Positions 1-6,107 are shown, numbered from the stretch's first letter. The stretch is 7,546 nucleotides of DNA from Veillonella sp. (GCA_018367495.1 JAGZGB010000077.1:1-7546); one strand, 5' to 3'. Notes: generated by a model not told the origin, from the sequence alone. Translations and numbers: made by a program.

Positions 1-170
1 CTGAGATAAAACATGTTTGGCGTACACCAATCTGTTGTGGTACCTTAGTATTACTTGGATTTATTATGCCACTTTGGTCCAATCCAGTTACAAATACTAT
101 AGCAGTTATTTGTTTAACTATTCCTCTAGTTGTATTTTTTGTTTCTTTAATTAGAGGATTTAATCATTAA
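1..170 (+). CDS. C-terminal end of an unidentified integral membrane protein (partial)
   Basis: An open frame enters from the left edge (full codons from base 3) and stops at TAA 168-170, giving about 55 residues. They contain two hydrophobic stretches, roughly residues 13-26 and 33-50, separated by a short SNPVT turn, and end in a basic tail (LIRGFNH). This looks like the last two membrane segments of a polytopic transporter. The KHVWRTP stretch just before the first segment recalls the region before the final helices of APC-type amino-acid permeases, but that is only a resemblance and I do not assign a family. Codon use is AT-rich like the neighbours. The gene is followed by 144 bases before nhaA, with no clear terminator hairpin. 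Confidence 0.6.
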   Translation, partial: EIKHVWRTPICCGTLVLLGFIMPLWSNPVTNTIAVICLTIPLVVFFVSLIRGFNH

Positions 171-219
171 GTTATTATAATCTTCATGTATCTAATCAGC
201 GTGCTTCATCATTAGTTTA

Positions 220-249
220 TTGATTATTTTCGAAATGAAATGATATAAT
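220..249 (+). promoter_or_regulatory. Candidate sigma-A-type promoter for the nhaA pair
   Basis: A perfect TATAAT lies at 244-249, preceded by TG at 241-242, so it is an extended -10 element. A -35-like TTGATT lies at 220-225, with an 18-base spacer. A 12-base AT palindrome (ATTTAATTAAAT, 252-263) covers the expected transcription start; it could be an operator or simply AT-rich DNA. The predicted leader to the start codon is about 60 bases. Confidence 0.6.
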
Positions 250-297
250 TGATTTAATTAAATAGTTTTTATTTATGAAATTCCGTATTTATAATTT

Positions 298-306
298 AGA
301 AAGTGG
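298..306 (+). promoter_or_regulatory. Ribosome binding site that decides the first nhaA start
   Basis: AGAAAGTGG ends 8 bases before ATG 315. The upstream in-frame GTG at 303 lies inside this site and so is unlikely to be the start. Starting at ATG 315 also makes the two NhaA proteins align without gaps from residue 1. Confidence 0.6.
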
Positions 307-314
307 TAGTTACT

Positions 315-1469
315 ATGAATTATATAAAAGCATTTATTCAGTCTGAGTCATCTGGCGGTATTATGCTCTTACTTGCCGCTATTCTTGGTGTTATTACAGC
401 AAATTCTCCGCTAGCAGAACAGTATTTCTCCTTAATGCATGTGTTTTGGGGACCTATGGATATACTGGAGTGGGTAAATGATGGATTAATGGCTCTTTTC
501 TTCCTATATGTAGGGCTAGCAATTAAATCCGAAATGATTTCTGGTGAGCTGAATACAAATTCAAAACGACTACTACCAGTATTAGCTGCTTTTGCAGGCG
601 TTGTGACACCAGCTTTAGTATATTTTTTAATTGCTGGTTCTGTTCCTGAGTATACTCATGGTTGGGGAATTCCAACAGCTACTGATATTGCATTTGCCAT
701 AGGTGTAATTATGATGCTCGGTAAGCGTGTATCACAAGCTATGAAAGCATTTCTTTCTGCATTGGCGGTTATAGATGATTTAATTGCTATTATTGTTATA
801 GCTATCTTTTATGGTGCTGGTGTTGATTTCCCATACTTGATTGTGGCTGCTGTCGTTACAGGTGCATTGTGGTATACTAATAAACAGGGATATGTTAGAC
901 CTGTATTATATGGTGTATTAGGTGCAGCTCTCTGGTACTTTGTATTAAAGTCTGGTGTTCATGCAACCATTGCAGGTGTTGTTTTAGCTATGACTATTCC
1001 TGCAACAGGTAAACTTTATGGTGAAACAGTATATCCTATGCATAAATGGGCAGATAAATTAAAACATTGGGTTAATTTTTTGATTATTCCTTTGTTTAGT
1101 TTTTTGAATGCAGGTGTATCTTTTGCTGATGTTTCAGCAGATCATTTATTCCATCCTGTTGTACTAGGTGTTTCCTTGGGGCTTATTTTAGGTAAACAGT
1201 TTGGTATTTTCTCTGCCGTTTTTGTTTTAGTTAAATCTAAGATTATTAAGATGCCTACTAATACAACATGGCCAGAGGTTTATGGTACAGCCATTGTATG
1301 TGGTATTGGTTTTACTATGAGTTTATTTGTGGCTACATTGGCATTTCCACCTGGGGTAACTCAAGAAATGTCAAAAATAGGTATCTTTATAGGCTCTATT
1401 ATTTCTGGTTTATTAGGTGCTATAGTCTTAATTGTGGCATATAAAATAAGAACTCTTAAGCATAAATAA
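315..1469 (+). CDS. nhaA: NhaA family Na+/H+ antiporter, first copy (altered pH-sensor residues)
   Basis: Inner-membrane antiporter expected to export Na+ (or Li+) in exchange for protons. From ATG 315 it is 384 residues (388 if GTG 303 were used), close to the 388 of E. coli NhaA. Transport residues are present: TATD with D124 (E. coli D133), the pair D154/D155 (D163/D164), the SGVHATIAG segment with H216 (H225), K294 (K300), and the late-helix CGIGFTMS motif. About 12 membrane segments are expected. By contrast the pH-sensing cluster is changed: the family's GLEVKRE reads GLAIKSE (E78 to A69, R81 to S72; E82 kept as E73), and the positions of E252/H253 are A246/D247. It is the first gene of a likely two-gene operon, 28 bases before the second nhaA. 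NhaA identity is firm; a shifted pH response is inferred. Confidence 0.95.
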   Translation: MNYIKAFIQSESSGGIMLLLAAILGVITANSPLAEQYFSLMHVFWGPMDILEWVNDGLMALFFLYVGLAIKSEMISGELNTNSKRLLPVLAAFAGVVTPALVYFLIAGSVPEYTHGWGIPTATDIAFAIGVIMMLGKRVSQAMKAFLSALAVIDDLIAIIVIAIFYGAGVDFPYLIVAAVVTGALWYTNKQGYVRPVLYGVLGAALWYFVLKSGVHATIAGVVLAMTIPATGKLYGETVYPMHKWADKLKHWVNFLIIPLFSFLNAGVSFADVSADHLFHPVVLGVSLGLILGKQFGIFSAVFVLVKSKIIKMPTNTTWPEVYGTAIVCGIGFTMSLFVATLAFPPGVTQEMSKIGIFIGSIISGLLGAIVLIVAYKIRTLKHK

Positions 1470-1484
1470 TGAATTTATTATATT

Positions 1485-1491
1485 AGGAAGG
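1485..1491 (+). promoter_or_regulatory. Strong ribosome binding site of the second nhaA
   Basis: AGGAAGG sits 6 bases before ATG 1498 in the 28-base gap between the two antiporter genes. It is a closer match to the Shine-Dalgarno consensus than the site of the first copy, so the second protein could be translated more efficiently from the same message. Confidence 0.75.
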
Positions 1492-1497
1492 AATCAT

Positions 1498-2670
1498 ATG
1501 GAACGAATATTTGTATTTTTACGTTCTCCTGGTTCGGCTACAGCTGTTTTACTAGGATCTACACTTATTGCATTAATCGTAGCAAACTCTCCATTAGTGA
1601 TACAGTATATGTCACTGGTTAATTTAAAATTAGGTCCATTAACAACTATGGAGTGGGTTAATGATGCCTTAATGGCTATTTTTTTCCTCTTTGTAGGGTT
1701 AGAAGTAAAGCGTGAATTAGTGAGTGGCGAACTCAATACGAATGCTAAGCGTATTATGCCTGGTATTGCTGCACTATTTGGTGTTTTAGTACCTGCTATT
1801 ATTTACTATCTTATAGCTGGTTCTAGTGAAGTTTATGTTCATGGTTGGGCTATTCCAACAGCTACGGATATTGCTTTTGCTATAGGTGTTATAACGGCAT
1901 TGGGCTCTAGAGTGCCTAATTCTATGAAGGTATTTTTGACAGCCTTAGCTGTTATTGATGATTTGATTGCTATTATTGTTATTGCTATATTTTATGCATC
2001 AAATCTTAATCTTTTCTATTTAGTTGCAGCCGTTATTGTAACGGGTTTATTGATTTATTGTAACCGTTCTGGTTATGTTAGATCTTTATCGTATATCATC
2101 CTTGGTATTATTTTATGGTATTGTATTCTTCGCTCTGGATTACATGCTACTATGGCAGGTGTAATTTTGGCAATGACGATTCCTGAACGTGGTAAAATTG
2201 GTCGTAAATATGTTAGACCAATGCAACATTGGGAACATTATCTATCTAATTGGGTAAGTTTTGTTATTGTTCCTATCTTTGCATTTTTTAATGCAGGTGT
2301 AAATCTTGGTGGATTTGGTCTAGCCGATTTAACGCATCCAGTTGTTTTAGGTGTTGCACTAGGTCTTATTTTAGGGAAACAAATCGGTATCTTTGGTGCT
2401 ATGTTTGGTATGATTAAATTAGGGATTGTACCTATGCCAGCAGAATCTAATTGGAAATTCATTTATGGTACTTCGATTGTATGTGGTATTGGTTTTACCA
2501 TGAGTATCTTTGTTTCTGTTCTAGCATTTGATCCCGGTCATGCTCAAGAGATGGCTAAGGGTGGTGTATTAATAGGCTCTATTATTTCTGCAATTATTGG
2601 TTACACGTATTTATACATAGTTGGTGCTAAGCGTAAAGAATGCCATATTGGTGTATATCATAACTGTTAA
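1498..2670 (+). CDS. nhaA: NhaA family Na+/H+ antiporter, second copy (canonical residues)
   Basis: A 390-residue paralogue of the preceding protein. It aligns without gaps through the catalytic core, and about 59% of the first 170 residues are identical by hand count. All transport residues are kept: D124, D154/D155, H216, K294 and the CGIGFTMS motif. Unlike copy one it also keeps the residues tied to pH sensing in E. coli NhaA: GLEVKRE with E69, R72 and E73 (E78, R81, E82), and E246/H247 in HWEHYL (E252/H253). The C-terminal tail after the last membrane segment is basic and cysteine-containing (KRKECHIGVYHNC), longer than in copy one. The short intergenic gap and the terminator only after this gene indicate cotranscription with copy one. 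No nhaR-type regulator is next to the pair here. Confidence 0.96.
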   Translation: MERIFVFLRSPGSATAVLLGSTLIALIVANSPLVIQYMSLVNLKLGPLTTMEWVNDALMAIFFLFVGLEVKRELVSGELNTNAKRIMPGIAALFGVLVPAIIYYLIAGSSEVYVHGWAIPTATDIAFAIGVITALGSRVPNSMKVFLTALAVIDDLIAIIVIAIFYASNLNLFYLVAAVIVTGLLIYCNRSGYVRSLSYIILGIILWYCILRSGLHATMAGVILAMTIPERGKIGRKYVRPMQHWEHYLSNWVSFVIVPIFAFFNAGVNLGGFGLADLTHPVVLGVALGLILGKQIGIFGAMFGMIKLGIVPMPAESNWKFIYGTSIVCGIGFTMSIFVSVLAFDPGHAQEMAKGGVLIGSIISAIIGYTYLYIVGAKRKECHIGVYHNC

Positions 2671-2687
2671 AATTAAATACTTTTATT

Positions 2688-2766
2688 AAAGTCTCCATTA
2701 TTAACTCTAATAAATCTGAAGTTTAAATATATTTTTTTTCTTAGAGTTGATAGTGGAGATTTTATT
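2688..2766 (+). terminator. Rho-independent terminator after the nhaA pair
   Basis: Arms 2692-2710 and 2741-2759 form a 19-pair stem with only two G-U wobbles on the + strand transcript, and the base can extend through AAAG/TTTT (2688-2691 with 2760-2763). TTTTATTT follows. The wobbles would be A-C mismatches in the opposite transcript, so the structure is fitted to + strand RNA. The loop is long (30 bases) and contains eight T residues (2732-2739). Confidence 0.8.
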
Positions 2767-2875
2767 TCATTGGTATCTTAAATTTCTATGATATATATGT
2801 AGTACTAGATTTGAGATATAGTTAATAAAGTGTTTTATATATGCATTTTCTATATTTTAATCTTAATATGGTTTA

Positions 2876-2903
2876 TAGATTATTTAAAACTGTATAGTAT
2901 ACT
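2876..2903 (+). promoter_or_regulatory. Candidate promoter of the 3D-domain gene
   Basis: A -10-like TATACT lies at 2898-2903, overlapping an alternative TATAGT at 2893-2898. The only -35 candidates are weak: TAGATT at 2876-2881 with a 16-base spacer, or TTTATA at 2872-2877. A promoter is expected here because a terminator lies upstream. The rest of the 2767-2875 spacer is AT-rich with no structure I can support. Confidence 0.4.
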
Positions 2904-2911
2904 ACTGATGT

Positions 2912-2920
2912 AAGGTGAGG
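2912..2920 (+). promoter_or_regulatory. Ribosome binding site that decides the 3D-gene start
   Basis: AAGGTGAGG ends 5 bases before ATG 2926. The in-frame GTG at 2920 overlaps this site, so ATG 2926 is the better start; it also leaves a clean signal peptide beginning MVKK. Confidence 0.75.
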
Positions 2921-2925
2921 TGTAT

Positions 2926-3534
2926 ATGGTTAAAAAAATAATTATCGCATGTACGCTTGTTTGTATGACTACAATGATATCTTCTGTATCATTGGCAAAA
3001 ACGATTGATCGGGGACAACGGGGACACCATGTTAGCAAGGTGCAAACCATGTTAAAGCATCAAGGTTTTTTACATGATTCTGTAGATGGTATCTATGGTA
3101 ATAATACAGAGCAGGCGGTACGAAAATTTCAAAAGTCTAAAGGGCTTGCTGTAGATGGTCGTGTTGGCCCTACTACAATGAATGCTTTAGAAAAGATGGA
3201 GACTCGTTATGGTGGACATGGTACAGAATTAAGTCATAACGGTGTGCCGAATAAATACTCTCGAGTTTTAACTATGCAAGCTAGTGCTTATTCTGCTCAA
3301 GACCCTGGAAATGGCAATTATACAGCTACTGGTAGTCGTTTAAAGAAGGGCATTGTATCTGTAGATCCTAAATTAATTCCATTAGGTACGAGATTATATG
3401 TCGAAGGTTATGGTTATGCTATAGCAGATGATGTTGGTGGTGCTATAAAAGGTCATAGAATCGATTTAGCTTACGATTCACGTTCTGAAGCATTACAGTT
3501 TGGTCGTCAAACTGTAAAAGTTTACGTTTTATAA
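2926..3534 (+). CDS. Secreted peptidoglycan-binding 3D-domain protein (probable lytic transglycosylase-like)
   Basis: A 202-residue protein expected to act on peptidoglycan outside the cytoplasmic membrane. Residues 1-24 are a signal peptide (MVKK, hydrophobic core, likely cleavage after VSLA). Residues about 27-90 form a PG_binding_1 domain: QRGHHVSKVQTML, then VDGIYGNNTEQAVRKFQ, then VDGRVGPTTMNAL. Residues about 113-202 form a C-terminal 3D domain, with ASAYSA, the TATGSRLKKG loop, VDPKLIPLGTRLYVEGYG, ADDVGGAIKG and RIDLAYDS. The aspartates that name the family are visible (D147; D168/D169; D180). The best-studied relative, B. subtilis YuiC, has a double-psi beta-barrel like MltA and muralytic activity; the same reaction here is inferred. 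The gene stands alone, with terminators on both sides. Domain calls are firm; substrate and phase of expression are unknown. Confidence 0.9.
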   Translation: MVKKIIIACTLVCMTTMISSVSLAKTIDRGQRGHHVSKVQTMLKHQGFLHDSVDGIYGNNTEQAVRKFQKSKGLAVDGRVGPTTMNALEKMETRYGGHGTELSHNGVPNKYSRVLTMQASAYSAQDPGNGNYTATGSRLKKGIVSVDPKLIPLGTRLYVEGYGYAIADDVGGAIKGHRIDLAYDSRSEALQFGRQTVKVYVL

Positions 3535-3537
3535 TAT

Positions 3538-3622
3538 AAACTCTCTAGAAAATATATAGTATTGTAATAGACTATATGGTCTAAATTTACAGTATTATAT
3601 AAGGCCTAGAGAGTTTTTATTT
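3538..3622 (+). terminator. Very long hairpin terminator after the 3D-domain gene
   Basis: Three nested stems are visible: an 11-pair outer stem (AAACTCTCTAG 3538-3548 with CTAGAGAGTTT 3606-3616), a 15-pair middle stem (3553-3567 with 3587-3601, two wobble pairs) and a 5-pair tip (TAGAC 3568-3572 with GTCTA 3579-3583). The outer right arm runs into TTTTTATTTT. This is about 79 bases of nearly continuous hairpin, much longer than needed for termination. It also insulates purR from upstream transcription. Confidence 0.85.
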
Positions 3623-3664
3623 TACCGAATTATAGTGTTTTTATAACCTCGAATATTCGGAAAT
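3621..3664 (+). promoter_or_regulatory. Inverted PurBox pair in front of purR (candidate PurR operator)
   Basis: The B. subtilis PurBox consensus is about AWWWCCGAACWWT. The + strand at 3621-3633 reads TTTACCGAATTAT (11 of 13 match). The complementary strand of 3652-3664 reads ATTTCCGAATATT (12 of 13). Both carry CCGAAT instead of CCGAAC. The boxes face each other with an 18-base gap and about 32 bases between CG centres, close to the 16-17-base gap of known PurR sites. The right box ends 5 bases before the purR -10 element, so binding should block transcription. Autoregulation is inferred. Confidence 0.65.
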
Positions 3665-3695
3665 TATGGTATAATAAATAAAAGATATATTCGAG
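3648..3695. repeat. Second CGAAT dyad flanking the purR -10 element
   Basis: CTCGAATAT (3648-3656) and ATATTCGAG (3687-3695) are a perfect 9-base inverted repeat with CG centres 42 bases apart, about four helical turns. The left arm overlaps the right PurBox, so that CGAATATTCG (3650-3659) is itself a palindrome. It could be an extra operator half-site or a hairpin at the start of the transcript. Confidence 0.45.
3667..3675 (+). promoter_or_regulatory. Extended -10 promoter of purR
   Basis: TGGTATAAT gives a perfect TATAAT (3670-3675) with the TGn extension. No good -35 hexamer lies at the usual distance; that position is taken by the CCTCGAA sequence that is part of the CGAAT dyad. The leader to ATG 3762 is about 80 bases. 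Confidence 0.65.
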
Positions 3696-3749
3696 AGAAC
3701 TCATGATTTTTATTAGATGAGTACAATCAATTGTTATATGATGAATGGT

Positions 3750-3755
3750 AAAGGA
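3750..3755 (+). promoter_or_regulatory. Ribosome binding site that decides the purR start
   Basis: AAAGGA lies 6 bases before ATG 3762. The longer reading frame from ATG 3717 has no such site and adds 15 residues unlike PurR proteins, whose N-terminus typically runs M..KVRRSERLV. Confidence 0.75.
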
Positions 3756-3761
3756 AATTCT

Positions 3762-4580
3762 ATGGATAAAGTACGGCGTGTAGAACGCATGGTGGCAATG
3801 ACAAAATTGTTAGTTGATTCACCACAAAAGTTGATTCCTTTAAATTATTTTTGTGATTTCTTTGGCATGGCTAAATCCACAGTTAGTGAAGACTTAACTT
3901 GTGTGAGACAGTCTATGGAACATTTTCAGCTTGGCACATTAGAAACTGTGGCGGGTGTAGCTGGTGGAGTACGTTTTATTCCTCATCGGAAAGGTGCTCA
4001 AGCCAATGATGTTTTACGAGATGTGCAAACTCGATTGATGGAGTCAGATCGTATCATTCCGGGAGGTTTTATTTATATGTCAGATATTCTTTATGACTGG
4101 CATGTAATGACACGCCTTGGTGAAATTATTATGACTCGCTTTATGGATCGAAATCCCGATTATATTTTGACGGTTGAAACGAAGGGGATTCCATTAGCTG
4201 TTATGGTGGCACGAGCTTTCAATAAGCCTCTTGTTATTGCTCGTCGTGATAGTAAGGTTACAGAAGGATCTGCTATTAGTATTAACTATGTAACGGGTTC
4301 TTCTGGTCGTATTCAGACTATGACGCTTACAAAGAGGGCTATTCCTCCTAACGCTAGAGTTTTAATTATCGATGATTTTATGAAAGCAGGGGGGACTGCG
4401 AAAGGGCTTAAGGAACTTGTTTTAGAGATGAGTGGTGTCGTTGTTGGTACTGGTGTTCTTGTAGCAACGGCAGAGCCAAATCCCAAACTAATTGATGATT
4501 ATGAATCATTATTTACGTTTTATGGTATTGATGAAAATACAAAGAAAATTAATATAGAACCAGTATTTGATAAAGAATAA
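3762..4580 (+). CDS. purR: PurR, PRPP-responsive purine operon repressor
   Basis: A 272-residue cytoplasmic DNA-binding repressor of purine synthesis and uptake genes, of the Bacillus/Lactococcus PurR family (not the LacI-type PurR of E. coli). Residues 1-74 form the winged helix: MDKVRRVERMVAMTKLL, then the recognition region MAKSTVSEDLTCVRQ, then the GTLETVAGVAGGVRFIP wing. Residues about 75-272 form an inactive phosphoribosyltransferase fold with the PRPP loop at 200-212, VLIIDDFMKAGGT. B. subtilis PurR has nearly the same loop and about 285 residues. PRPP binding relieves repression in that family. Two PurBox-like sites precede the gene, suggesting it controls itself. prs, which makes PRPP, lies two genes downstream. 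yabJ and spoVG, which follow purR in Bacillus, are absent. Assignment is firm; the regulon elsewhere is unknown. Confidence 0.96.
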   Translation: MDKVRRVERMVAMTKLLVDSPQKLIPLNYFCDFFGMAKSTVSEDLTCVRQSMEHFQLGTLETVAGVAGGVRFIPHRKGAQANDVLRDVQTRLMESDRIIPGGFIYMSDILYDWHVMTRLGEIIMTRFMDRNPDYILTVETKGIPLAVMVARAFNKPLVIARRDSKVTEGSAISINYVTGSSGRIQTMTLTKRAIPPNARVLIIDDFMKAGGTAKGLKELVLEMSGVVVGTGVLVATAEPNPKLIDDYESLFTFYGIDENTKKINIEPVFDKE

Positions 4581-4594
4581 ATGATTAATATTAT

Positions 4595-4620
4595 ATACAT
4601 TATAGCTAGATATAATGTAT
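4595..4620 (+). repeat. AT-rich hairpin between purR and glmU
   Basis: ATACATTATA (4595-4604) and TATAATGTAT (4611-4620) form a perfect 10-pair stem with a six-base loop (GCTAGA). It starts 15 bases after the purR stop. The stem is nearly all A-U and is not followed by a real T tract (only TTTT at 4630-4633), so it would be a weak terminator at best. It may instead stabilise the purR 3' end. A TATAAT (4611-4616) in the right arm has no matching -35. Confidence 0.4.
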
Positions 4621-4631
4621 TATACTAAGTT

Positions 4632-4647
4632 TTGGCCTATAGGCTAA
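4632..4647. repeat. 16-base imperfect palindrome upstream of glmU
   Basis: TTGGCCTATAGGCTAA is symmetric about 4639/4640 except for one G/T pair. Its core is the perfect 10-base GCCTATAGGC, which stands out as the only GC-rich patch in this spacer. In RNA it would be a 6-pair stem with a UAUA loop; in DNA it could be a protein-binding site. No known operator matches it. Confidence 0.35.
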
Positions 4648-4657
4648 TATGATGAAA

Positions 4658-4691
4658 TTGATGATTTAAATGGTTCAGATATATATATGAT
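4658..4691 (+). promoter_or_regulatory. Weak candidate promoter of glmU
   Basis: TTGATG (4658-4663) could serve as -35 with TATATA at 4680-4685 or 4682-4687 (spacers 16 or 18), or TATGAT at 4686-4691 with a longer spacer. None is close to consensus, and the leader would be only about 20-30 bases. Readthrough from purR is an alternative source of glmU message. Confidence 0.3.
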
Positions 4692-4698
4692 AACAGAT

Positions 4699-4710
4699 AG
4701 GAGATAGGAG
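4699..4710 (+). promoter_or_regulatory. Tandem ribosome binding sites of glmU
   Basis: AGATAGG is repeated directly, giving AGGAG at 4699-4703 and again at 4706-4710. The second is 6 bases from ATG 4717 and is the functional one by spacing; the first is a 7-base duplicate. The site supports ATG 4717 as the start. Confidence 0.7.
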
Positions 4711-4716
4711 ATTACT

Positions 4717-6090
4717 ATGAATATTGCAAGCCTTATTTTAGCGGCTGGTAAAGGTACGCGTATGAAGTCTAAATTGCCAAAGGTACTGCACAAGGTTGGC
4801 GGCAAAGCTATGGTAGAACGCGTTCTTGAAACGGTTCAGTCTATCGGAACAAACCGTGATGTGGTTATCGTAGGTTTTGGCGGTGATGCGGTGCAAAATT
4901 ACTTAGGTAATCGTGCTGAATTTGTTCGCCAAGAAGAACAAAATGGTACTGGTCATGCAGTAAAAATGGCTCAACCAGTACTTGGTGATTATGATGGTAC
5001 TATCTTATTACTTTGTGGGGATACGCCTCTTGTTACAAAAGAGAGTTTAGAAGCACTTTTAGAAGAACACAGAAACTCTGGGGCAGCTGCAACAATTTTG
5101 ACAGCGCATATGCCTGATCCAACCGGTTATGGCCGTATTATTCGCAATGAAGAAGGCGCTGTAGTTCGTATCGTAGAGCAAAAAGATGGTAAACCAGAGG
5201 AATTAGCTGTTCAAGAAGTAAATACTGGTATGTATGCTTTTGATAGTAAAAAGTTATGGCCTTGTTTAGATCAACTATCTGATGATAATGCGCAAGGTGA
5301 ATTGTATATCACGGATGTAGTTGGTATTCTTGTAAATGGTGGCGATAAGGTAAGCGCGTATATGACTAAAGACTTTGAAGAGTCTCTAGGTGTAAACTCT
5401 CGTTTGCAATTAGCAGAAGCGGAATCTATTCTGAAACATCGTAAAAACGTTGAGCTAATGACTGCTGGCGTAACTATTATTGATCCTGCCAATACTTATG
5501 TAGCTCCTGAGGTAACAGTAGGGGCCGATACAATTTTGTATCCTGGTACCTTCCTTGAAGGTGATACTGTAATAGGTGAGCGTTGTGAAATTGGTCCACA
5601 CACTCGTTTGACAAATGTGAAAGTTGGTAATGATACGATTATTCACTTCACATATGGACATGATTGCGAAGTAAAAGATGGCGTAGATGTAGGCCCATAT
5701 GTTCATTTACGTCCTAATACTGTGCTTGGTAATAAGGTTCATGTAGGTAACTTCGTAGAGGTTAAAAATTCAAATGTTGGGGAAGGCACTAAGTTCCCAC
5801 ATCTATCTTATATCGGCGATAGTGATGTAGGCTCTGGTGTTAATATTGGTTGTGGTACGATTACTGTAAACTATGACGGAAAGATTAAACATCGTACGAC
5901 AATCGGCGATGGTGCTTTCGTTGGCTGTAATAGTAACTTGGTAGCTCCTGTAACGATAGGTAATTATAGCTATGTAGGTGCAGGCTCTACAATTACTAAA
6001 AATGTACCAGATAAGGCATTAGCGGTAGGCCGTAGTAAACAAATTGTGAAAGAAAATTGGGTAACAGACGATACTTTCAAAAAGAAATAA
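4717..6090 (+). CDS. glmU: GlmU, bifunctional UDP-GlcNAc pyrophosphorylase / glucosamine-1-phosphate acetyltransferase
   Basis: Cytoplasmic enzyme for the last two steps to UDP-GlcNAc: acetyl-CoA-dependent acetylation of glucosamine-1-phosphate, then uridylyl transfer from UTP. The product feeds peptidoglycan and, in diderms, lipopolysaccharide. It is full length (457 residues; E. coli 456). The N-terminal nucleotidyltransferase (1-228) shows LAAGKGTRMKSKLPKVLH (8-25, with K22), LLCGDTPLV with D102 for Mg2+, the QNGTGHA uracil loop, EQKD, NTGMY and N227 in GVNSRLQL. Residues 250-440 are hexapeptide repeats of a left-handed beta-helix, with RPN (332-334), the acetyltransferase base H362 in PHLSYIGD, NIGCGTITVNYDG and VGRSKQI near the end. 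It is preceded by tandem ribosome sites and lies between purR and prs, as in Bacillus. No missing residues were seen. Confidence 0.98.
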   Translation: MNIASLILAAGKGTRMKSKLPKVLHKVGGKAMVERVLETVQSIGTNRDVVIVGFGGDAVQNYLGNRAEFVRQEEQNGTGHAVKMAQPVLGDYDGTILLLCGDTPLVTKESLEALLEEHRNSGAAATILTAHMPDPTGYGRIIRNEEGAVVRIVEQKDGKPEELAVQEVNTGMYAFDSKKLWPCLDQLSDDNAQGELYITDVVGILVNGGDKVSAYMTKDFEESLGVNSRLQLAEAESILKHRKNVELMTAGVTIIDPANTYVAPEVTVGADTILYPGTFLEGDTVIGERCEIGPHTRLTNVKVGNDTIIHFTYGHDCEVKDGVDVGPYVHLRPNTVLGNKVHVGNFVEVKNSNVGEGTKFPHLSYIGDSDVGSGVNIGCGTITVNYDGKIKHRTTIGDGAFVGCNSNLVAPVTIGNYSYVGAGSTITKNVPDKALAVGRSKQIVKENWVTDDTFKKK

Positions 6091-6107
6091 AAAAATATTA
6101 CAAATTT

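Noticed and set aside
171..300. Search for a riboswitch, terminator or regulator gene between the first partial gene and nhaA
   Set aside because: Only a promoter and AT-rich palindromes (TTTCGAAA 228-235, ATTTAATTAAAT 252-263) are visible; none has a supported function.
303..314. GTG start giving four extra residues on the first NhaA
   Set aside because: The GTG lies inside the apparent ribosome binding site, and ATG 315 aligns both NhaA proteins from residue 1.
1494..1736. Minus-strand open frame opposite the start of the second nhaA
   Set aside because: It is wholly antisense to a strongly conserved gene, with no recognisable domain or promoter of its own.
3717..3761. Fifteen-residue N-terminal extension of PurR
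   Set aside because: It has no ribosome binding site, and PurR proteins begin at the KVRR region encoded from 3762.
3623..3761. Purine riboswitch upstream of purR
   Set aside because: I could not find the three-helix purine aptamer with its conserved loop sequences; the structure here is better explained by DNA operator sites.
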